Below are positions 8,166 to 15,000 of a stretch of DNA of 15,000 nucleotides, one piece after another. The DNA is from Halocaridina rubra. Lineage: Eukaryota > Arthropoda > Malacostraca > Decapoda > Atyidae. How positions within the stretch are numbered: the first letter of the stretch is position 1; each line of letters starts with the position of its first letter. Under the pieces are notes generated by a model, which saw nothing but the letters and a program-made list of their open reading frames with translations, was not told where the DNA came from and did not search any database. The position numbers and the translations under genes are program-made. Where the stretch lies: the NCBI GenBank assembly GCA_037179515.1, contig JAXCGZ010004482.1, positions 1-15,000 of the forward strand, in the 5' to 3' direction.

Positions 8166-8811
8166 TATTGCAGCCTTTGGTTATAAAAAAATTAAGAAAT
8201 GATTTAATAATTCATTTGCTTAGTAAGGATGAATGTTAATACTGTATATCTGTACTATTTGATATTTAACTGATGTTAATAATTGTCCTTCTTGGCTCCT
8301 GGCTATACAATAGGTGTATAGTCAGGTCTTTGTTATTATTCCTTGCCTCTGCATTTCATTAGAGACCTTTAACCTATTTTAAATATTAAGTTAATGAGGA
8401 AATTTGAGTTTATATAATTTTGTGATATTTATAATGTAATTTGACATTTATTAATGACATAATCCTGTTCATTTGAGTTGAAAAATGTGATGTTCATCTT
8501 AATATTTTCTTTGTTGTTACCTCTCGAGTCAAGCGTTCTGCCACTATGTTCCTGTGGTCCCCTTCATGTGATCATTGTTATTATAGCTCGTATGATTTTT
8601 TTTTTAACTTAAACTGTAAATTAGGTTGTAATTGTAGGTAATTATAACTTAATATGTGTGAAAGACAGTCACAGATATGTACCTTTGATGAAGTTAATTA
8701 TCGGTATTGATAACATAATCTTTGGTAATTTACACAAATAAGTCATACTTGTTCACAATATGGGTTATCTTATATAAAGTACATACATATGCAGTACAAT
8801 GGCTGCGTTCT
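8166..8811. other. AT-rich non-coding stretch
   Basis: No gene is recognisable. There is a small hairpin around 8298-8325 (CTGGCTATACA against TGTATAGTCAG, 10 of 11 pairing). The rest is AT-rich. Confidence 0.5.
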
Positions 8812-9186
8812 CCCACATAAGGGGGTGGCCAGGTCAAAGCCCACACATTCACCAGAGGCTAGTATACCTCAAGCACACCTTTTAGCACCTTGGGGATGAA
8901 AGGCTGTCACAATTCCCCCCTCCACCACCACCTTGCTTGGGTCATCCACAGTGCTAGTGGGAAAGAATCTTCTGCTGTGAGGACAGACATCTGCAGCACG
9001 TTTACTCCCCCCCCCTCACACCTCTTCAGCTCTTGATTATCAGAAACTGACATATTTACTTAGTGTTGTGTTTACATCCAGTATGTGTCTTCTTTCGACA
9101 AGATGGGGAAGAGCAAGGGAACCAGGAATTCCCTCCATTATATTTTCCTCCCAAGCATTGATTCAGCCACCCCCCTTATAAGGGGA
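8812..9186 (-). mobile_element. MITE-like element with terminal inverted repeats
   Basis: The left end CCACATAAGGGGGTGGCCAG and the reverse complement of the right end (CCTTATAAGGGGGGTGGCTG) match over about 20 bases with a few mismatches. They bound a 375-bp segment. The part next to the left end is the family block also seen at 7990-8165 and 7083-7165. No coding capacity and no clear target-site duplication are visible. The segment is GC-richer than its surroundings, with C runs at 8911-8922 and 9007-9016. Confidence 0.6.
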
Positions 9187-9667
9187 TCTTGGCATTTGTA
9201 TATTGATAAATACATTAATTTTTAAAGTTTTAGACGATCATCAGTAATGGGTATGTCGTTTGGGGTATTTGTATATGAAGAGATATGATGAAGAAGAATG
9301 AGGAACTGGGTATAGTCGAGATGTATTGTATAGGAGATATCAATCTAGTTTATCTTCTTAGGGCTGGGACAGTGTCTTCTTTTGAAAGACTTTCGAATAG
9401 AAAAGTTTTCTCAAGCACCACAAACCTAGAGAAAATATGAACTGGCAATCAAAATCAATTTTTATTTTCTGATGTCCATAATATATTCAAAAGGACCAGC
9501 ACCATATTGGAAATACTCTCTAGTAACTTATAATTATCTATCTGTCTCAAAGCACGATAGATAATCTTCAAAGAATTCTCTAATAATGATATAATAATTG
9601 AAAAGCATATTGGTGGTAGACCTTTTAGTATAGATACAGAATCGCTCATCAGCATTGGGAACCCCAC
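9187..9667. other. AT-rich non-coding stretch
   Basis: No gene is recognisable. A 76-codon minus-strand frame (9455-9685) has no known domain and no conserved context. Confidence 0.5.
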
Positions 9668-9790
9668 ACACATATATATGACCAAATAAACACATTCATA
9701 TATGTGAAAATATGAAGCATTTTTTTACTCTGGTTGGGATTCGAACATAGGACACTTAATCAGTGAATAATAGATATGAAAATCTTCATG
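9668..9790 (-). mobile_element. Possible second tRNA-like SINE fragment
   Basis: On the minus strand, GTTCGAATCCC (9737-9747) is a near-ideal RNA polymerase III B-box in a tRNA-like setting (GTCCTATGTTCGAATCCCAA). No convincing A-box is found about 44 bases before it. A T-rich stretch and a hairpin follow (9668-9706; arms CACATATA..TGA and TCATATATGTG, about 11 pairs). It does not carry the body of the main SINE family. It could be a different decayed tRNA-derived element or chance. Confidence 0.35.
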
Positions 9791-9989
9791 ATGAAACTTT
9801 GTGTGTGACAAGAAATGGTACTTCAGATTTCCCAGTTGCAAAATTCTAGGCAATATTTCCCTAGACTAGTTTGAAGTCTTTGTGAATATATGTGGGAGGA
9901 AGATAAAGTTTCCACAAATTTTTTTTCATTTATGATTCTGAGCAATTTTTTTTTTTACTTCATTTTATTTTGCTACCGAAAGCTTGTAG
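9791..9989. other. AT-rich non-coding spacer
   Basis: No gene; two T runs at about 9919-9926 and 9947-9956. Confidence 0.4.
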
Positions 9990-10007
9990 GCTTATTCTGC
10001 ATTAATT
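9990..10007. repeat. Target-site duplication, left copy
   Basis: GCTTATTCTGCATTAATT here matches GCTTATGCTGCATTAATT at 10216-10233 at 17 of 18 positions. The pair exactly brackets the LINE relic 10008-10215, as expected for target-primed reverse transcription. Confidence 0.85.
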
Positions 10008-10215
10008 CCTCTTCTCCCACTTTTCCCATTTCTATATGGGGTCGCGGATTCTAATCAGCCTTTTCTACTCTCTCCTGTCCAATGCTTCCTCTCCACTTAG
10101 GTCCATCTCTCTCAAGTTGTCCCGTATACAGTCATCCCATCGTCTTCGTGGTCTCCCTCTTCCTCTCACTCCCTCCACCTCTAGCTCCGTCATCCTTCTA
10201 CCAATCCAATCTTCA
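10008..10215 (-). pseudogene. 5'-truncated LINE insertion: reverse transcriptase C-terminal tail
   Basis: Minus-strand translation gives EDWIGRRMTELEV, then GRGRPRRRWDDCIRDNLREM, then SGEEALDRRE, a stop (TAG, at a place normally Trp), and KRLIRIRDPI before the terminal TAG (10032-10034). This is the C-terminal tail of a non-LTR retrotransposon polymerase, from a different lineage than the relic at 6486-6746. Only 24 bases follow the stop before the target-site duplication, a very short 3' untranslated region of the sort known for RTE-type elements. With about 60 codons it never had activity at this locus (5'-truncated on arrival). The plus-strand frame at 10036-10266 is its shadow. Confidence 0.88.
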
Positions 10216-10233
10216 GCTTATGCTGCATTAATT
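10216..10233. repeat. Target-site duplication, right copy
   Basis: Partner of 9990-10007 with one mismatch (G for T at the seventh base). The stop codon just upstream of the LINE frame lies in this duplicated host sequence, not in the LINE. Confidence 0.85.
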
Positions 10234-11013
10234 AAAGAGAAAATGTCTCTTATTATATTTGATTAATCATTATTTATTTAGTATTAGATTCTCATTTTAT
10301 AGTTTTTTTATTCCATATTTTCATATCTACTTTATTTTTAAGGGGGGTCTCATATCCCCCCAAAAATAAGTACATTTTTGGCTATTTTGCTATTTTGTAT
10401 TTCTCTACAAAATTTGAAACAGGAAATCGATATTATTTTTGTTAGTTATTTTTACTATAATTATCATATAATTATTTTTAATAATGATAGTAATAATATT
10501 AATAATAATCCCATATTTTTTCGGGGCTAGGCAAAATTGCTTATAATAAAATAATAATAATAATAGCTGTAGATTCTCTTGTTTTATTTAACTGACACAT
10601 TATTCAAATTTATATTCCATCACGCAATATTAAAATTACTTTAGTTTCCCAAAATAAACTTTACATTTTCTATGAATGGAGTCAGTTACGTTTTCTATAA
10701 ATAAAGACTAATAAGAACAATACATTCGTTTATGTAACTATTTCATTATTTACAGAAAAATATCAGTAAATTCTTCTTATGGTAAGTATACTTTATCAGA
10801 ACATGTATCTATCTATCTGTACTTTAATGAGTATCTTTATTCTATACCTCAATTTCTAAAATGGTTTCTACTCCCAGGTAGGTTTTACAGCCTGTCAGTG
10901 GGATCAATCCGACAATTGATCCTTAATTCTCTGATGTATATATATCTTAACATACCAAATCGTTAAATACAACATATTTCGGCATATGTGCCGTATTTAC
11001 TTCACAAGATGAA
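10234..11013. other. Very AT-rich non-coding stretch
   Basis: No gene is recognisable. It includes AAT-type simple sequence around 10470-10510 and 10545-10565. A hairpin at 10901-10922 has 8-bp perfect arms (GGATCAAT and ATTGATCC, 6-base loop). There is a short (TATC)n at about 10805-10817. Confidence 0.55.
10332..10369. repeat. Strong 14-bp hairpin with G6/C6 stem
   Basis: TTATTTTT pairs with AAAAATAA and the inner GGGGGG pairs with CCCCCC, around an 8-base loop (TCTCATAT). A 2-base AA bulge lies on the left arm. All 14 pairs are perfect. It resembles a bidirectional terminator stem or the centre of a fold-back element, but nothing flanking confirms either. Confidence 0.7.
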
Positions 11014-11203
<190 letters not shown>

Positions 11204-11714
11204 ATTATGGTCGTTATTCTTATTTATTGTGAATTCAGCTAACAAGATCATAAACTATAAGGTAATATAAAATATTTTCTGCAAGATTCAATTTACAAAC
11301 ATTAATTAACAACATTTTTACTAAGAATATTTTGATTGAAAAAAAATATATTGTCTGTCAACAAAAAAGTTTTAATATAAAAAAAAATGCAGTAATCAAA
11401 TGTACAAGATGAAATACTTCACAGATGAAAGTTCTATGTAATTGAAAGTTAGCCTTTTCGAGCTTTCATAGCAGCAAACTACGTCTTCAACATCAATAAT
11501 TTAATACCATTTATATTTTGACAAGATAGCACAGACGGGAAGATACAAGTATGTGTACTTATTAGTACTATTAATAATATAAATTAGAATTATAAATGGT
11601 ACTTATATATTAAAGGACTAGACATTCACTATTCATTATGTAGTGGAATGGGTTGCAAGTTTCACATTACCATTATTATATTTACGTATTATTATTAATA
11701 TTTACATTCTGTAG
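11204..11714. other. AT-rich non-coding stretch
   Basis: No gene or structured repeat is recognised. Confidence 0.5.
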
Positions 11715-11896
11715 GCTCATGAACCCTCCTGGACAAAGGGCCCCCGGCACCATTGTTAATACAGCTCTGGGTAGCAGGGAATGGGCTAGATGTTGCACTA
11801 TCAACAACCACATATATAAATGGGTCAGCAAGAAAACTGGAAAGCAGAGAACAGACAGAAGGGGTAAAGCCATAGGTAGGGAGTTAGTCCAACAGA
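11715..11896. other. GC-richer unidentified segment joined to a SINE tail
   Basis: Base composition rises sharply compared with both flanks. The segment runs straight into the SINE body at about 11897. It lacks the SINE tRNA head and the GGGCATCCAGC block. A 127-codon plus frame (11653-12036) crosses it and continues into SINE sequence, which argues against a real gene. It could be an exon remnant, the 5' part of a different element sharing the SINE tail, or unique DNA. A TTCTGTAG before 11715 looks like a splice acceptor, but nothing else supports an exon. Confidence 0.3.
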
Positions 11897-11985
11897 GCCT
11901 TAATCCCCCTTATAACTTCAACATGTCTGTGTCCACCCCCACTCGAATGGGGACCGTGACAAAAATAATGGTAAAAAAAATAAGA
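11897..11985 (+). mobile_element. SINE fragment, copy 4 (3' body and tail)
   Basis: GCCTTAATCCCCCTTATAAC, then TTCAACATGTCTGTGTCCACC, then the palindrome CCCCACTCGAATGGGG, then GTGACAAAAATAATGGTAAA, in family order. The head is absent. The tail ends in an A-rich run, with the same GGTAAAAAA ending as copy 2 at 6803-6877. Confidence 0.8.
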
Positions 11986-12094
11986 AATGAATTTAAAGTT
12001 AAGATATATAACATTCCACGAAAAGAAGAAAAATAGCCTAGTTAATTGATTATTGGAAATATATCCGCCAATAGATTGAAAAATAATAAACTGA
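11986..12094. other. AT-rich spacer between SINE copies
   Basis: Nothing recognisable. Confidence 0.4.
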
Positions 12095-12213
12095 CAAACC
12101 CGAGCTACATCCCACTGCGGAGTGCTAGGAAGGGCATCCAGCCATAATGCCCCGGTTCCAACCTGTCTCTGTGCACCCCATTTGAATGGGGATTAACAGT
12201 GATACATAAAATA
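12095..12213 (+). mobile_element. SINE, copy 5 (head truncated at the B-box)
   Basis: It starts at a B-box remnant (AAACCCGAGCTACATCCC). The best-preserved body in the window follows: GGAAGGGCATCCAGCCATAA, TGCCCCGGTTCCAACCTG, the palindrome CCCCATTTGAATGGGG and the tail ATTAACAGTGATACATAAAA. It lies about 110 bp after copy 4 in the same orientation. Confidence 0.85.
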
Positions 12214-13340
12214 GACGAGCATAGAAAGTTTGTAAAAAGACACAAATGTTATTACTGACAGAAACACGTAGGATCACTTTTATAAAGATTCTTTGTTAAT
12301 TGGATGAAATTAGAACGTAGTTAATGTTTCTCATACCTCTGATACTTGTGTTGTAACAGTCTATTTTGGGTAAATAAATGAAGTACATGACTGCTTCAGA
12401 CCAGTTTTCAAACTAACAGCGCAGTAGCAATTCAACATTGAACAATAAGAAATATTTTTTACTGTAGTAAACTGATGACTGTTATGTAGATTGTAATCCT
12501 AAACTGGGGTATATGCAGTAGGCTGGCCCATGGCAACAACCGCCCTTTGCAATACTACAGCTGAAGGGTCTTGTGAACTTAAATAAGACTGTCCAGGACA
12601 GTTAGTTCGATGTTAAGTCTTCCTTCAGTTACGGTTCTCTTTTTATGCCCTACACCACACCTGATTATTCTTGGATATTTGTTACATATTTATTATTCCT
12701 TCACATCTGACAAGTCACAATACTCCCCAGCTGTTTTTCTTTGTTTTCTTCGTGCCCAGGCCTGATGAGGGAAGATTTAGTTATTTTTTCGTTTTGACCG
12801 TCCTGGTGTCACAACCATAAAAAAAACTTTTAATTTCGGGCCTGATGTAAAATGCAATTTGCAAGAAGAAAATATACAAAGAGACCTTAAACTAACTAAA
12901 TGTAAATAATCCAATACTCAGGTCTAACAGATGAAACATTGAAAACAAAGATATAATATTAATGTAGCAAATTAAAAAGAAGTACATAAAGAAACATGCA
13001 AATATCCTCCAGAGTGTTAACACATTAGTGTCTGGTTTACACTCAAGAGGTTACAACTTCACTCTATTAGGTCGTGAATCCTGCATCTCTAAGGCAAAAT
13101 CTATGAGGCACGTAACAACAATAGTGGCATATGTAAAAAGGTCACTACAATCGACTCGGTGGGTTCACTGTGTAATCCAATGGTGGAATGGCATCTTCAA
13201 TGGACTGGGGTATGATGATTGCTTTGTAGCAACTTATTTCGATAAAGCTATTCAAGTGACCACAATTGTAACCAAAGACTACAGCCAGTAGGGCATATAT
13301 CATGTTCATCTCCAACTCCTCGAGAGGGAAAAATACTTTT
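12214..13340. other. Long non-coding stretch, no gene seen
   Basis: About 1.1 kb without a recognisable gene. It holds a 7-bp perfect palindrome ACTGTCCAGGACAGT (12588-12602). Frames at 13028-13291 (+) and 13145-13417 (-) overlap on opposite strands, have no recognisable domain, and the latter runs into a SINE; neither is called. Confidence 0.5.
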
Positions 13341-13490
13341 GGACTCGGTGATAAGCATGCGTGAGTTGGAAAGGAACAAAAGTGGGTTGCATCCCAGCAC
13401 GAGGTGTTGAAGGGCATCCAGCTTTCAACCTACTTCTCCAACACGTGTGTCCACCCCCCTTCAAATGGGGACTAATCATGACACAAAAAT
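13341..13490 (+). mobile_element. SINE, copy 6 (head and body)
   Basis: An A-box-like GGACTCGGTGATAAGCATG (13341 on) is followed about 43 bases later by a B-box-like GGGTTGCATCCC (13384-13395). Then come GAAGGGCATCCAGC, CTTCTCCAACACGTGTGTCC, CCCCCTTCAAATGGGG and TAATCATGACACAAAAAT. Head-to-tail structure is complete, though diverged. Confidence 0.8.
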
Positions 13491-14261
13491 CAGTGCATTG
13501 TACTTAGCAAACTTAAAATGATAAATCAATCCAATAAATGTGTGTCAGGCATCCTTACGTGTTCCTTAAGAGTAAGATATAATTTTGAATATTCTTGTAA
13601 GATACATAAGATATATGGAACAACATCTTTTTATAATAGATATGATTATAAAGACCAATTCTTGTTCATTTGGATAAAACAGGAAATTCATGAGGGATTT
13701 TTCGAAGAAACAAAACGGGTGTTATTAAGTAAAAAATGAATTCTACCAGGAGACGGGACTTACAAGCATAAGGCAATTTAGGTTAAAAATATACATGTTT
13801 GCTGTATAAGAGGCATGAATAACCTCCATAAATTTAGACTTGTTAATAAGCTAATAATTATAGAAACTCATAATCTTTCCTGATTATAAATTTAACCTTT
13901 AAATATCCATTTAAAGATGTACAGTTTTGAAGAAGTTAACTTCATAGAAAGTTTCAGGATCCGGTGAGTGTGCAGCATTTTGATGAATATATACATGTAA
14001 TTCATCAAGGCTGTCTTGATGAATTGCAGACTCGTCTATGCATCCATTTTGTAAAAAAAATCCATCATCCATTGATCCTGCTGAATATATTAATATTCAA
14101 TCATTCATTTGCACTGAAAATGAAGTTATTGGCGTTGAATGCTCAAAAATATTATATGCTATAGTTTTCTATTTTGATTTTCTCCATATATATTTTTTTG
14201 GAATACTTCGCAAATGGTGATCTTTTAAAAAATTAATATTATCTGATGACTTATATGGGGG
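13491..14261. other. AT-rich non-coding stretch
   Basis: No gene. Short frames at 13518-13739, 13964-14164 and 14038-14220 carry no domain signal. The one distinct feature is the hairpin at 13999-14025. Confidence 0.5.
13999..14025. repeat. Perfect 11-bp hairpin
   Basis: Arms AATTCATCAAG and CTTGATGAATT are exact reverse complements around a 5-base loop (GCTGT). It lies in otherwise featureless AT-rich DNA. Confidence 0.75.
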
Positions 14262-14425
14262 GGGCACAGTCGCTCATTGGTAAAGTGTACAAGTTGGGAG
14301 GAGACGAACATAAGTTCGATCCCTCTGTGGGGAATTACGAAGAACATTCAGCATTCATTCTCCCAACTCCAACATGTCTGAGGCCACTCCCATTTGAGTG
14401 GGGCCAACTTGGGACACAATAAATC
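14262..14425 (+). mobile_element. SINE, copy 7 (best tRNA-like head)
   Basis: It starts just after a G8 run. The A-box AGTCGCTCATTGG (14268-14280) and B-box GTTCGATCCC (14313-14322) have correct tRNA spacing and good consensus matches. The body CCCAACTCCAACATGTCTG, then the palindrome CCCATTTGAGTGGGG and a GGGACACAATAAAT tail follow. The GGGCATCCAGC block is degraded to GAACATTCAGCATTC. A real tRNA gene is rejected because the sequence continues into the SINE body with no acceptor stem. Confidence 0.82.
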
Positions 14426-14605
14426 TTGAATCCTCTTTAATCAAGGATTTTATCACGGGAAGGGACATGACACTTGAATGAATTGTTTCAATTAATAATA
14501 AAAAGAACTCAAAAATATAAAATGGGGAACTATGTCTCATAATGCAATCAAAAGAGACTCTGATACTCACAAAATGTCATTTGGTATCTATGTGATGTTT
14601 GCTGT
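14426..14605. other. Short AT-rich spacer
   Basis: Nothing recognisable. The minus-strand frame 14355-14570 partly overlaps the SINE and is not called. Confidence 0.4.
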
Positions 14606-14824
14606 TTTCCCCCCATTCAAATGGGAGGGGGGGTGGAAAAAGAAAGATTGGAGCTGGGGTATTAAGTTTAGATGCCCTCCCTAATGTCCTGTGGTGTGGA
14701 AACAGAAGGATTGGAGCTGGGGTATTAAGGCTGGATGCCCTCACTAATGCTCTGTGGTGTGTTCCAACACGAGTCTGTTACTTCCCATGTGGAGTGCTCT
14801 AACGACTGCGATACTGCAGTCCCC
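14606..14824 (-). mobile_element. SINE, copy 8, with internal 63-bp duplication
   Basis: On the minus strand from 14824, a head with an A-box-like TATCGCAGTCGTTAGAGC and a weak B-box (GTGTTGGAACAC) aligns with the head of copy 1 at 761-1027. The body GAGGGCATCCAGCCTTAATA, ACCCCAGCTCCAATCC follows and is then repeated once before the 3' palindrome CCCATTTGAATGGGGG. The tail is missing. The 67-codon plus-strand frame (14599-14802), with its repeated GAGVL..LDAL peptides, is simply this duplication read in phase. Confidence 0.85.
14636..14761. repeat. 63-bp tandem duplication inside the SINE
   Basis: 14636-14698 and 14699-14761 are exactly 63 bp each, with about 8 differences (roughly 87% identity) and no gaps. 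Each unit starts GAAA and ends GTGGTGTG in plus-strand reading. The unit is part of the SINE body, so the duplication arose in or after this copy, or marks a subfamily. Confidence 0.92.
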
Positions 14825-15000
14825 ATGCATAGATAGCAATATATATGAACTTTTTTTTATTTTCATTCAAACTATTATTGCTTAATCTCTCAAGAGCTAT
14901 TAGCCAAATTATGTCTATATACAAAATCTATACTACCCCCCTTTAAGAGCAAGAAACCTGACTCTCTGTAGGAAGAAAATACAGAGGGGAATCCCAATTG
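14825..15000. other. Non-coding end of window
   Basis: AT-rich, with nothing recognisable; cut by the window edge. Confidence 0.4.

Noticed and set aside
10036..10266. 76-codon plus-strand frame
   Set aside because: Antisense of the second LINE tail, and it runs through the target-site duplication into host DNA.
11653..12036. 127-codon plus-strand open frame, the longest in the window
   Set aside because: It crosses the junction of an unidentified block and a SINE, begins in AT-rich sequence, has no recognisable domain, and ends in low-complexity Lys-rich codons.
13028..13417. Overlapping 87- and 90-codon frames on opposite strands
   Set aside because: No domain is recognisable and one enters a SINE; both are consistent with chance.
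14262..14340. tRNA gene
   Set aside because: A- and B-boxes are present, but there is no acceptor stem pairing and the sequence continues into the SINE body.
14599..14802. 67-codon frame with a repeated peptide
   Set aside because: The repeat comes from the 63-bp duplication in a SINE; 63 is divisible by three, so the frame stays open by chance.

Overview
The window looks like intergenic or intronic DNA of an invertebrate animal, most likely an arthropod and plausibly a decapod crustacean. It is strongly AT-rich and dense in simple repeats ((CT)n, (ATT)n, (TA)n). It carries many short TTAGG/CCTAA motifs, the arthropod telomere unit, scattered through unique sequence. It is packed with small, decayed transposable elements. 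Nothing resembles prokaryotic gene organisation: there are no operons, ribosome-binding sites or long reading frames. The taxon is an inference from these features, not a database match.

I find no intact protein-coding gene, no functional RNA gene and no CRISPR array. The longest open frames (127 codons or fewer) fall in repeats, microsatellites or AT-rich sequence.

Layout: 1-1027 has a 71-bp tandem duplication and a minus-strand tRNA-derived SINE with a duplicated tail. 1990-2500 has a promoter-like cluster of CCAAT boxes and CRE motifs next to a (CT)44-(ATT)23 compound microsatellite. 2578-2944 is a degenerate minisatellite built on CAATTGCCC, interrupted by an 81-bp CpG-rich fold-back element. 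3170-3431 is a long inverted-repeat element. 3455-4541 is a roughly 300-bp TA-flanked MITE split by a second TA-flanked element (3695-4479). 6143-6372 and 7659-7963 are two more copies of the same MITE. 6486-6746 and 10008-10215 are two dead 3' ends of non-LTR retrotransposon reverse transcriptases; the second has an almost perfect 18-bp target-site duplication. 7083-9186 holds several copies of another inverted-repeat family. 11014-11123 is (TA)n. 11897-14824 holds five SINE copies, one with a perfectly periodic 63-bp internal duplication.

There is no gene network to describe. The value of the window is as a record of nested and local repeat turnover: at least three MITE or fold-back families, one abundant SINE family (eight recognisable copies in 15 kb), and LINE 3' ends of the kind that could mobilise such SINEs. 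The most notable items are the nested insertion, the LINE copy with target-site duplication, the SINE family with its conserved 3' palindrome and unit duplications, and the CCAAT/CRE cluster.
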